From positions 1 to 21,216 of the forward strand of contig CAZKUN010000164.1 in the NCBI GenBank assembly GCA_964555935.1: 21,216 nucleotides of DNA, read 5' to 3'. Below the pieces are notes generated by a model. The model had not been told where the DNA came from. It saw nothing but the letters and a program-made list of their open reading frames with translations, and made no database searches. This DNA is from CAZKUN01 sp964555935 (GTDB taxonomy: Bacteria; Armatimonadota; Zipacnadia; Zipacnadales; VGFC01). Positions 7,377-16,214 of this stretch are shown here, piece by piece. Numbering within the stretch: the first letter of the stretch is position 1; every line of letters begins with the position of its first letter. The translations under genes and the position numbers were made by a program.

Positions 7377-10300
7377 TCACTGCGCCGCGCTCGTGCCATC
7401 CGGCAAGCGCACCGTCACCGGGCATGGCGCCGTCACGCTATAGACGCCGTCCGACACGCGCTCAACGCTGACCGAGTAGGGCCAGACAACCGTATCGCCG
7501 AGACCGTAGTCGAATACACTGAACCACGATCCCTCCTCGAACTCATCGGCCAGCACGTCCGCCGTCGCACCCGGATGCGCTTCGGCGTCGATCAGCGCTG
7601 CCTGCCCGCTCCGCACCTCATTGATCCGATACTCGGCCGAGCCATCAGCGCTCGCCAATCGCGCGCCCTCGTAGTAGCCATACCGGTACAGGACGAACGC
7701 CGTGTCAGTATGCACGCTAGCATCGCCGACGCCCGTCACCTTGCCCGTTCCAATGAGCGAATCGCCCGCCAGCGAGAGTTCAGCGCCTCCCTCGACCGCC
7801 TTCGCATCAGTGACCTTGAATCCCACGCGCCGCTCCGTGCTGGTGATGAAGATCGATGCTCCGATCATCGCCTTCGGATCCGGCGGCGCAGGCGAGACGG
7901 TGATCGTCTCTGTCTTCCGAACTACGTTCACGATCTCGCCCCGATACTCAGGGCTCTCGAGTTCTATCCCAATGTCGCCCTTGTGCAGCTTCGTCCCTCC
8001 GACGAGCGACATCGCGACCGGCTGTCCATCGCGCTCGGCGTAAAGCCCGAACCGCCCGGCGAAGCTGAAGTCGCCCGCCACGCGCTCGACGCTGCCATCG
8101 GCCGCGCAGAAGAGCGTGTCCGTCCTGTTAGCCGTCTCGATCCGACACGCTGAGGCGCTGAAGCCAGACTCATCATCGCCCGACAGCGCCAGAGGCTCCG
8201 CGTTCAGGATCACCGGCTCGTTCATGTACGGTTCGATCAGACTCAGCACCTGAGTCTTCGCCAGGTCGGCCGCCTGGTTGCGCATCATGATCCACTTCAT
8301 CTCGTACGGCGATCCGCCCGACGCCGCCTTGCCGTCAGTCACGTTCACATCAATCGGGGAGCCATCCGCGCCCGCCGCCTGCAGAACACTCAGCTTCACG
8401 TGCAGGCCCTCGCCCGTCTTCAGGTTCCAGTCCGCCGACCAAGGCTGCGCGCTCTGCCCCTTCTCCACGTTGTACAGATGCACGAACGGGAAGTTCAGCC
8501 CCCGCCACCCATACGACGCGCTCACAGAACCCCCGTGGGCCTTCATCCACGGCACATCGCCATACGGAACGTCGGCCCCCGCCAGCGTCCCACCGTCCTG
8601 CGCGGTCAGTTCCAGTCCCTCTGTCTGAAACTCGCCCTCCTGGCAGTGGAACGCCCACCAATGCTCGTCTCCCCCGGATATGCGGTAGAAGTCGACGCAG
8701 TAGAACTCGTCATCCGAGACATCCACCAACGCCAGCATCCGCCGCTGCCATGAGTCCGGATCGCGCTCCGCCCGCGTGCCGTCCTCGGCAAACTCCGGAT
8801 GAACGCGCGCTCGCGCCGCCGCCACGTGCGCGATTCCCGCATCGGCAAGCATCTCCGGCTTCGCCGCCATCTGCGCGTAGGGGAGCTGCCTGGCCAGGTG
8901 GTGACTCGTCCACGCCGGCTCCCACGCGCCCCAATTTCTCGGGTAGCCCATGTGGTTAAGGATCTTGCCCTCAAACGCATCCAAGCCGATATCCATAATG
9001 TCGTCCTGCGTGTGGCTCCTGCTGCGGCCGTACCTCATCCACAGCGCACGTTTGCCGTCGCCCTTCCCGCCGCGCAGGATCGCGACCCCATACCCATCGT
9101 GCAAGGAACTCGCGTCGTTCCAGTCATCCGGCCACTCGGATGCTTCGGCCTCGATCTCCTCACGCGTGAACGGGAACTCCTTCGACGGTCGCCATCCCGG
9201 CGAATTCGCCAGCGCCCAGGCCAGCTTCGGGCCGCCGAAGAGCGAGTAGGCGTGCTCGAACGCGCCCGCGCTTGCGCTGTGCCACGTCGCCTTGGGCAGC
9301 TTCTCGTAGTCCGGGTACCCGCCCGTGTCGCCGATCTGCGGGAAGCTCCGGTCGATCGTCACCATGTCCATGCAGAAGTCGAACACATTCTGGTAGCGGC
9401 GCGATTTGGTGAGCGAGGGGTACCTGTCCTCGGGGTATGTCTCGGGGCGCATCGCGAGCACGTGCTCGATCGACTCCACGATCGGTCCCAGCGGGCTCAC
9501 GTGCATCGAGTTGTATCCGCCGGTCGACTCATAGGGCGCGCCGTCGCGGAAGTAGGTGTTCGGCACGAAGAGGCGCATCTTGCCCTCGCCGTAGAAGAGC
9601 CACTCCATGAAATCCTGGCCGCTCTCGTAGTTCAGCACCTCCGCCAACCTCGCCAGGCCCCGCTGCGTGTACGGCTCGTTGGAGTGGATCGCCCCATCCA
9701 TCGTCGCCTGCATCCACGTCGCGAACAGATTCTCCTCGATGAACCGACGCACGTCTTCATGCGTGTTGACGTTGTATCCCTGCTTCTGCAGAAACGGGAT
9801 GATCTCGGCGTCCTTGTCGATGTCGGGCCAGATCTTGTCGTACGCCTCGGCGTGTCGCCATTGGTAACTGGGTTGATCGACGCCATAGACCGTCAGCGCT
9901 GAGTTACGGATGATCGGGCCCTCGTCGAACCGCCCCTGACCAAACCGCTCGACCTGCGCTTGGGTGTTCCTATGCCGGTGTTGCGTCATCGTCGCCAGGT
10001 ACGCGTGTTCCACCCCCAGCCGACAGAGCGCCACCAGCGTCTTGTGCAGGTACTTCACATCCCCCGTCGCCAGGTACGCTTGCGCGGACTGGGGCGCGAC
10101 TCCCAGCATCTGGTGACAGTAGGCCTGGCATAGCTCCGCGATGAACCCATACTTGATCCCATCGACCTCGCAAGCTCCGCCGACGCCGTCGTCCACGAAC
10201 CCGCCGCTCGTGAAGTCGCCCGCCGCGAAGTCGTTCGACGGATACGTCTCGTGCCCGATCGGGCATTCAATCTTCCACTTGTACGGGAAGCTCGTGTCCT

Positions 10301-10937
10301 TGATCCACGGGTAGTACGCCCGAACGTTGTAGATCTCCGTGCCGTGTTCTGGGCAGCCCTCTTTCACGTTCACCCAGTGCCAGCGCGGGATCGTCATGTC
10401 CGGCTGCATCGCCCAGATGTCATCATCCGACATGTCGGCCCACCTCACGCCTACCCCTGGGCCGCTCGCCTTCGCAGCTTCCCGATCGGCCTCCGTTGTG
10501 GCCGTCTGCCTGTCCTTCAGCTCCGGCAACTCCTCCCCCACCGGCCAACGCCGCGGGAGTTGCTGGCCTTTCAACGTTCGTTGAGCGCGCAGATCATCAA
10601 ACGACCACACCGTGATCGGGACCGCCACCAGGCCATCCGGATGGTCGAAGTTAATCTGCGCTGCCTCTGCCCTCTCCACCGCTCTGAAGTAGAACCTGCG
10701 CTGGTCCTTCTCTGTCGGGAACGCCGTTCTATCGAGCAAGACGACCGAAGCCGGGATCGACAGCTTCATCTCAGGCGCGCCGGCGGGCACGTTGATCGCG
10801 ATCATGAACAGCCGGTCCACGCCCACGATGTCTGGCGCATACGCGATGGGATCGTCTTGCCCATCCTGCCCCACGCATCGTGTCACGGAGATGAAGCAGA
10901 TCGCGGCAATGATCAGCACTCCGGCTTCGCGCATCAT
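7377..10937 (-). CDS. Secreted heparinase II/III-like polysaccharide lyase-family protein
   Basis: A 1186-residue exported protein. The frame is open for 18 more codons upstream, but the ATG at 10937 has a GGGAGAG ribosome site six bases away and opens the signal peptide (MMREAGVLIIAAICFISVTR), so I use it. The mature protein would begin near QDGQDD. A CPEHG...CPIGH cysteine pair near residues 193-225 may bind a metal. A long alpha-helical middle resembles the alpha/alpha toroid of heparinase II/III-type lyases. It ends in the family-like segment RDGAPYESTGGYNSMH (about 465-480), whose Tyr/His are candidate catalytic residues. The segment YGRSRSHTQDDIMDIG carries His642, as in the C-terminal Heparinase_II_III beta-sandwich. 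A beta-rich tail follows to TGA. Substrate unknown; uronate-containing glycans are usual for the family. It is divergent from the DUF4091 gene across 96 bases. Confidence 0.7.
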   Translation of the reverse strand: MMREAGVLIIAAICFISVTRCVGQDGQDDPIAYAPDIVGVDRLFMIAINVPAGAPEMKLSIPASVVLLDRTAFPTEKDQRRFYFRAVERAEAAQINFDHPDGLVAVPITVWSFDDLRAQRTLKGQQLPRRWPVGEELPELKDRQTATTEADREAAKASGPGVGVRWADMSDDDIWAMQPDMTIPRWHWVNVKEGCPEHGTEIYNVRAYYPWIKDTSFPYKWKIECPIGHETYPSNDFAAGDFTSGGFVDDGVGGACEVDGIKYGFIAELCQAYCHQMLGVAPQSAQAYLATGDVKYLHKTLVALCRLGVEHAYLATMTQHRHRNTQAQVERFGQGRFDEGPIIRNSALTVYGVDQPSYQWRHAEAYDKIWPDIDKDAEIIPFLQKQGYNVNTHEDVRRFIEENLFATWMQATMDGAIHSNEPYTQRGLARLAEVLNYESGQDFMEWLFYGEGKMRLFVPNTYFRDGAPYESTGGYNSMHVSPLGPIVESIEHVLAMRPETYPEDRYPSLTKSRRYQNVFDFCMDMVTIDRSFPQIGDTGGYPDYEKLPKATWHSASAGAFEHAYSLFGGPKLAWALANSPGWRPSKEFPFTREEIEAEASEWPDDWNDASSLHDGYGVAILRGGKGDGKRALWMRYGRSRSHTQDDIMDIGLDAFEGKILNHMGYPRNWGAWEPAWTSHHLARQLPYAQMAAKPEMLADAGIAHVAAARARVHPEFAEDGTRAERDPDSWQRRMLALVDVSDDEFYCVDFYRISGGDEHWWAFHCQEGEFQTEGLELTAQDGGTLAGADVPYGDVPWMKAHGGSVSASYGWRGLNFPFVHLYNVEKGQSAQPWSADWNLKTGEGLHVKLSVLQAAGADGSPIDVNVTDGKAASGGSPYEMKWIMMRNQAADLAKTQVLSLIEPYMNEPVILNAEPLALSGDDESGFSASACRIETANRTDTLFCAADGSVERVAGDFSFAGRFGLYAERDGQPVAMSLVGGTKLHKGDIGIELESPEYRGEIVNVVRKTETITVSPAPPDPKAMIGASIFITSTERRVGFKVTDAKAVEGGAELSLAGDSLIGTGKVTGVGDASVHTDTAFVLYRYGYYEGARLASADGSAEYRINEVRSGQAALIDAEAHPGATADVLADEFEEGSWFSVFDYGLGDTVVWPYSVSVERVSDGVYSVTAPCPVTVRLPDGTSAAQ

Positions 10938-10943
10938 GGTTCG

Positions 10944-10950
10944 CTCTCCC
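10944..10950 (-). promoter_or_regulatory. Shine-Dalgarno GGGAGAG setting the start at 10937
   Basis: Minus-strand GGGAGAG ends six bases before the ATG at 10937. It argues against the longer open frame that begins at 10991, which would place 18 non-signal residues before the signal peptide. Confidence 0.6.
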
Positions 10951-11033
10951 ACAGATCCAGCAAGGTAGATGACACGTGGGGATTCGGTCACGCGCCAAGG
11001 TGATTCCTTCTGGTCCTGCGAAACTCAGACACC

Positions 11034-13274
11034 ATGACACGCACCCTCTTCGCGCTGGCGATCTGTGTCTGCTCCCCTATGGCCGTCTGCCAGGACAACT
11101 CCCCTGACCTCGTCGTCAACGGCAGTTTCGAGGAGATCGACGACGCCGGGATGCCCGTCGGATGGTCGACCTGGCTCAAAGAGCTTCCCGAGCCCGACTG
11201 CATCAGCGTCGACGACACGTTCGCTCACTCCGGCGAGCGCTCGCTGAAGATCTCCCATCGCAAGCCGACCAGCTACAGCATGATGGACCAGCGGGTCGAC
11301 TTCGAGGCCAACAAGCACTACATCATCACGGGATGGATCAAGGGCGACGACATCAAGCCCGGCGCCGGGGCGATGCTGGCCCGGCTCTACATCGGCAAGG
11401 AGGGCGGCGGTACCTTTAAGGTCAGCCGCACGTTCTCCGGGACATTCGACTGGTCTTTCATCGAGATTGGGCCGTTCCCGGTCGAAGGCCGCACGTGGCT
11501 CTCTCTCATTCCGTATCTCCACCAATCGACCGGCACGGTCTGGTTCGATGATCTCACCTTCCGCGAGGTGACCGAGGCCGATCTCGCCCGGATAGCTCAG
11601 AAGCGCGCCCGAGATCGCGCCTTGGATGACCTGATGGTCGTCGAGGCGACCGCCCGAGAGCACGATGCCGATGATGTTATCCCGGATATCCAAGCCCTCC
11701 GCGCTCGCATCCAGGCGGCGGATGACTTGCCAACCTCGCTGGATGTGAAGCAGGGCCCGCCGTACTTCCCTCTCCACGAGGACGTGTTCAAGCTCATGGC
11801 GCGCGTCAACCGCGCCGCGTGGAAGCGGCCGCCCCCGAACGTCTACGCGCGCTGGGCCGATCCCTACAGCGACGTCGCGCCCGTCTTCGCGACGGGCCCA
11901 GGCCGAGGGTTCGGGACATTCCACTTCATCGACATGCTGAAGGGCGAGGTCGAGCCCGCCTGCCTGCGACTGACGAACCTAACAGAGGCCGCCCAACCGG
12001 TCACGGTCCACGCCGAGAGCTTGCCTCCGGCGGAAGCTCTCACGTGGCGTCTGCTCAAGTACGTGCCGACTCTAGGCGGCCTCATCATCGCCGACCCGCT
12101 GCCCAAGATCGCGTCTGGCGCCGGCCCGGTCGAGATCATCCTCCCGCCGGGCATGACCCAGGACCTGTGGCTCGTGATCGATAGCGCTGGGATCGATCCC
12201 GGGCGCTACCGCCTGCTGATTGACGTCACGATCGGCGAGAAGACCCAGACCAGGAGGGCCAATGTCGTCGTGCACGAGACCGCCCTCCCCGACGAACTCG
12301 ACATCCACACCTTTGCGTACGCCTACACCACGTGGGAGCTGTTGAAGGACCGGATTCCCCAATCCCGCGCCGACCTCCGCGCCCACCGCATCAACACGTA
12401 CGTCATCCACGGCGCGTTCACGCCTTGGCCGACGTTCAGCGATGCCGGCGAGTGGCAGGGGCTCGACTGGTCCGCCATGGACGACCAGATCGCCATGCAC
12501 CCCGGCGCGAAGTGCTTCCTGATCTGGCCGGGCATGGAGATGTTGGACCGCGTCAACCGAGTCACGCCCGAGGGCGGACCGGAGTACCCTTCAGCGGAGT
12601 GGCGCCCCTTCGCCGGGCGCTGGGCCAAGGAACTCGCTGAGGGGATGGCGGAGCGCGGCTTCGACTACGAGGATTGGGCGCTATACATCGTCGACGAGCC
12701 TTCGGCCGCTCGCGCTGCGATGGCCCGCACTGTGGGCGAGGCCGTTGACGCGGCGGATCCCGATATCCGCATCTTCGAGAACCCCTATGGCGCCGCGACG
12801 GAAGCGGACATGGAGCTGATGGGACCTGTCGTCGACATCTGGTGCCCCTCGCTCGACACCGCCAAGGACGAACGACTTACATTCTGCCGAGAGAGCGCGT
12901 CTGAGGTCTGGATGTACCAGGTGCTGGGCAAGACGAGTTCGCCTCTGCGCGCGTTCCGCATCGCGTTCTGGGAGGCGTTCGCTAAGGACTTGCGAGGCTT
13001 CGGCTTCTGGGACTATGCCGACACCGGCGGGAGCGTGTGGGATCCGTGGGACGCGGATCGCCACGACTACGCCGTCGTCTACGATGGCGCTGAGGACGAG
13101 TTGATCCCATCCAAGCGTTGGGAGGCATACCGCGACGGCGCCGAGGACCACGCGCTCCTCACTCTCGCCGCCGAGATTGACTCCGTCCAACCCCTGCTTG
13201 GGAGGGTCCTAGAGAACCAAGACGCGGCAACGCTCGCGGACGCGCGACGCCAACTCATGCGGGCAGTGCGGTAG
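11034..13274 (+). CDS. Secreted CBM + DUF4091 glycoside-hydrolase-like protein
   Basis: A 746-residue exported protein. Residues 1-19 form a signal peptide (MTRTLFALAICVCSPMAVC), and the mature N-terminus is near QDNSPDL. Residues about 24-180 form a CBM4/9-like jelly roll opening with VVNGSFEEIDDAGMPVGW and closing with TVWFDDLTF. A short helical linker and a beta-sandwich region follow (to about 420). The C-terminal half is TIM-barrel-like: YIVDEPSAARAAM (Asp554, Glu555), then RGFGFWDYADTG and the terminal PSKRWEAYRDGAEDHALL. That ending is the signature I associate with DUF4091 proteins, whose fold is glycoside-hydrolase-like and whose substrates are mostly unknown. Glu555 is a candidate acid/base. 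The ribosome site is weak. It shares its first-module motif with the hydrolase at 2822-5917 and is likely co-regulated with the divergent heparinase-like gene. Confidence 0.8.
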   Translation: MTRTLFALAICVCSPMAVCQDNSPDLVVNGSFEEIDDAGMPVGWSTWLKELPEPDCISVDDTFAHSGERSLKISHRKPTSYSMMDQRVDFEANKHYIITGWIKGDDIKPGAGAMLARLYIGKEGGGTFKVSRTFSGTFDWSFIEIGPFPVEGRTWLSLIPYLHQSTGTVWFDDLTFREVTEADLARIAQKRARDRALDDLMVVEATAREHDADDVIPDIQALRARIQAADDLPTSLDVKQGPPYFPLHEDVFKLMARVNRAAWKRPPPNVYARWADPYSDVAPVFATGPGRGFGTFHFIDMLKGEVEPACLRLTNLTEAAQPVTVHAESLPPAEALTWRLLKYVPTLGGLIIADPLPKIASGAGPVEIILPPGMTQDLWLVIDSAGIDPGRYRLLIDVTIGEKTQTRRANVVVHETALPDELDIHTFAYAYTTWELLKDRIPQSRADLRAHRINTYVIHGAFTPWPTFSDAGEWQGLDWSAMDDQIAMHPGAKCFLIWPGMEMLDRVNRVTPEGGPEYPSAEWRPFAGRWAKELAEGMAERGFDYEDWALYIVDEPSAARAAMARTVGEAVDAADPDIRIFENPYGAATEADMELMGPVVDIWCPSLDTAKDERLTFCRESASEVWMYQVLGKTSSPLRAFRIAFWEAFAKDLRGFGFWDYADTGGSVWDPWDADRHDYAVVYDGAEDELIPSKRWEAYRDGAEDHALLTLAAEIDSVQPLLGRVLENQDAATLADARRQLMRAVR

Positions 13275-13312
13275 GGCGTTGGACTGAGATCGGACCGGGG
13301 ATGGCGGCGGGG

Positions 13313-16108
13313 TCAGCGGCGGGCCAGCACGCGGCGAGCGCCCGCGAGAATGGCCTCCGGGTGGCTCCAGAGATAGGTGGCGTTCAGACGGTCTCGATCG
13401 AGGTACTCGTCCGTCAGGTCGAACAGGGGCAACTGGTTGCCAATTGAACTCGCGCCCACGACAGACGTGTCCCCCGTCACCGGGTCTTCGGTCTCCGCTC
13501 GAAAGTGCTGGGCGAACCGACTGCTCTCCCTGATGCGGACCGGATCCGGACGGCGGTCCTTCCTCGAGCCGATCGGCAGCGTCGCCCCAACCATCAGGAT
13601 CCGTCCGTAGTTCGTGTCGCGGTACTGTGCATCCATTTCGAGATCGCCGAGATACTTGCGCAATCCGACCGTGGCTCCGGTGTCGCCCTCGAGGTACTGC
13701 CCAAAGGTCACCGTGGCGGTCGCGTCCAGCCTCGGGATGTGGTAGCGCGCATCACCCACGTAGAACCAGCGGTAGTCGTCGTACTCGCGCTCCGTTATCC
13801 ACCCGGCCGTGCCCCGCAGCACCGACCGTCCGTCCGCGACCAGCGCAACGGCCTCCCCCGCCGCGCCTCGTCGCCCGCCCAGCAGATCCCCGACTGCCAC
13901 GCGTCCCACGCTGTAGTCGGTCGGCCTGAAGAGCGCCGACACGTTGGCCACGGTATCGGTGATCCGCACGAAGGGGTCGATGTTTTTGTCGAGGGAGCCG
14001 CCAACGCGCACCTGGCGCGATAGGTTGATGCTCAGGCCATGCCCGAGCGGGACCTCAAGCGAGGGCCTGACGCCGTATCGCTGGCTCAGGTGCGCGGTCT
14101 CCGAGCCGATGAGGGTCTGCACCACGGGATTGATGGCCAGGTCCGCCGTGTACCGGGTCGATTGCGCGATCCGCGTGCGCCCGCTCGCGCCGGCAAGTCT
14201 CACCGGCGAGTCGGTGCCATGACCCACGTCGCACATGGGCTGAAAATCGCCGATCGGGATCTCCCCGTTCAGAAACCTCACATAGTCGTCCGGGCTGACG
14301 GCAAACCGGAACACCGGCACGCCCTGTTTGCGGGTGATGATGCAGACGCGGGCAACCGACGGCGGCAACTCCGCCACGACGGCCGCGACCACTTGCCAGA
14401 GAGCCGTCAATTCGCTATGAAGGTACGTGCGGTTCTCGTAGTAGACCACGGCCGTCTCGCCGTGCTCGCCCTCCCCCACCAATGCCTTCACGTTCTCCAT
14501 GCCCAGGCCGCACGTGACCGCCTGCAAGCGCTCCGCCAAGTTCTGGGGTCCGTCCGAAAATTGAGGTTGTGGCAGAACGACCGGCCCTATATGCGGGCGA
14601 TCGGGCGCCAGATCGGTGCTGAGACTGATGCTGCCGGCCCACCCATCGGAAACGCGGGCGACATCCATCTGGACGTTGGGCGAGGGGGCGAAACGCGCGC
14701 CAACGTTCACGCCTCGAGTGTCGTAGTCGGCAAGCAACGTCAGGTCACGCGTGAGGGCGGTCTCCACGCCGGCTAGCAGGCCCTCGGTGCCACCCGCGGC
14801 GACGCCTAGCGTCACGCGTGTCCGCTCGCCGATGTCCTTCGTGCCGACAGCGTAATACGTGGTTTCCAGGCTATCGCTGCTCCCCACGTCAGTCGCCCCC
14901 ACTGCGACCGCCGGACGCTGGCTCGACTCCCGGAGCAATTGGAGTTTGACATTCGCCGTCTTATCATTCCCCACGTGGGGGTGAAAAGCCACGCCGGCCT
15001 CAAGGCCAGGCAGAACGCCGACGGTCAGGGCAAACCGGTCTCGGCTCCCCAAGGCGGTGCGGTCTGTCCCGCTGGGGGTGAATGTCATCTGCCCGACCGC
15101 GCGACCAACCGGCTGCACGTCGGCGCTGGGTACGCGGATCAGGCCGGTGTGGCCTGGCAGCGCCACGCCGCTTGGCGCCCGGTCGGGAGCGGGGTCCCGG
15201 CGGCGCGCGGGCGTGTCGTCTGTCGGCCCAGCCTCGACCGGGACGGCAGCCACCATCTCAGGCGCGGTCGCCGTCATATCGCCAACGCGAATGGTCGCCC
15301 CCGATGCCATCGCCTCAACCAGGCCTGAAGGTGGATTGGCGCTCGACAAGACGATCGTGGCAACCCACTGGCCATCGCGCTCGATACCTACACGCTCTCC
15401 GGCTCGGCCAGCAGGCGACCCCGGCGCGCGCAGTAAGTACACGGTCCGTCCCACAATGCTACTCACGACTGCGGGGTTCGCGTCGAGCGGGACGTCCTCG
15501 ACGTCGGCAACCGGGGGCGGAAGGGCGACGTCCGCCGCGATCTCATCAGTCGCGTAGCACTCATCACCCAGCCGCAGAGCCCCATACGCGGCTCCCTGGG
15601 GATCCGCGTAGACCGGGCCGTCGTCGGCCACTCGGAGCGTCGCCTCGCCAACTAGGGTGCCATCCCGAACGACTTTCAACAGCGTGCCAGGGGTGAGCCC
15701 ATGCCCGGGCGGCAAGCCGATGTAGGCTCCGTCTCGGCCCATGGAGGTAACGGGAATTGGGATAGGGGCCACGACCACGGCAGAGACCCAATCAACGCCT
15801 ACTGGCGGCGAGTCAACCCACGAGGTCGCGATCTCAGTGCTATTGGCGTCGTCAACCCGAACCGACGCCACGTGGGCTCCGCCAATGTGGACCTGGAGAA
15901 ACATGCCGGCCCGAATGGCCCCCGACGGCTGCGCCGAGGTGAGTGCGAGGCCGGCATCGGTCGCTCGCACGACGCGGGCCTGCGCCTTGAGCGGACCTGG
16001 AGCGAGTTCGAGCGCGCTTGGGCCGGCCTCAGCGAACGCAGCCGCCGCTGCCATGGCGAACATGGCTGCGACGCGGCGCGCGTGGCTCTGGATGGCAGGG
16101 GATATCAT
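13313..16108 (-). CDS. YjbH-domain outer-membrane protein with N-terminal triplicated module
   Basis: A 931-residue protein. The frame stays open upstream into the phosphodiesterase gene, but the ATG at 16108 opens a signal peptide (core AAMFAMAAAAAFAEAG) and follows a GGAAGG-like ribosome site, so I start there. Residues about 40-270 contain three degenerate 65-70-residue modules, each with a G-x-x-V/L-hydrophobic core, V-x-x-DG-x-x-VA/G and a terminal I/L-R-x-GD. From about residue 315 the YjbH pattern begins: LPGHTGLIRVPSAD, a long run of amphipathic beta strands, YYENRTYLHSELTALW (about 555-575), GVPVFRFAVSPDDY, and further strands to the C-terminus. YjbH proteins are outer-membrane beta-barrel components of exopolysaccharide production. 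The flippase and phosphodiesterases nearby fit that role. The three-module N-terminus is not a feature I know from YjbH, which is often a lipoprotein. Confidence 0.8.
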   Translation of the reverse strand: MISPAIQSHARRVAAMFAMAAAAAFAEAGPSALELAPGPLKAQARVVRATDAGLALTSAQPSGAIRAGMFLQVHIGGAHVASVRVDDANSTEIATSWVDSPPVGVDWVSAVVVAPIPIPVTSMGRDGAYIGLPPGHGLTPGTLLKVVRDGTLVGEATLRVADDGPVYADPQGAAYGALRLGDECYATDEIAADVALPPPVADVEDVPLDANPAVVSSIVGRTVYLLRAPGSPAGRAGERVGIERDGQWVATIVLSSANPPSGLVEAMASGATIRVGDMTATAPEMVAAVPVEAGPTDDTPARRRDPAPDRAPSGVALPGHTGLIRVPSADVQPVGRAVGQMTFTPSGTDRTALGSRDRFALTVGVLPGLEAGVAFHPHVGNDKTANVKLQLLRESSQRPAVAVGATDVGSSDSLETTYYAVGTKDIGERTRVTLGVAAGGTEGLLAGVETALTRDLTLLADYDTRGVNVGARFAPSPNVQMDVARVSDGWAGSISLSTDLAPDRPHIGPVVLPQPQFSDGPQNLAERLQAVTCGLGMENVKALVGEGEHGETAVVYYENRTYLHSELTALWQVVAAVVAELPPSVARVCIITRKQGVPVFRFAVSPDDYVRFLNGEIPIGDFQPMCDVGHGTDSPVRLAGASGRTRIAQSTRYTADLAINPVVQTLIGSETAHLSQRYGVRPSLEVPLGHGLSINLSRQVRVGGSLDKNIDPFVRITDTVANVSALFRPTDYSVGRVAVGDLLGGRRGAAGEAVALVADGRSVLRGTAGWITEREYDDYRWFYVGDARYHIPRLDATATVTFGQYLEGDTGATVGLRKYLGDLEMDAQYRDTNYGRILMVGATLPIGSRKDRRPDPVRIRESSRFAQHFRAETEDPVTGDTSVVGASSIGNQLPLFDLTDEYLDRDRLNATYLWSHPEAILAGARRVLARR

Positions 16109-16214
16109 CGGGCGTTCGCCTTCCGCGCGAGCGCCGCGATAACCTTCAGACCGGATCGGCGCACGATCAGCACCGAGGCCGGGTGATTCAGCCGCCACAT
16201 TGGCGTTGCGACGG

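Noticed and set aside
8799..9902. A 367-codon plus-strand open frame antisense to the heparinase-like gene
   Set aside because: Composition is dominated by Arg and Val repeats and no motif is visible; the minus-strand protein has a signal peptide and family motifs.
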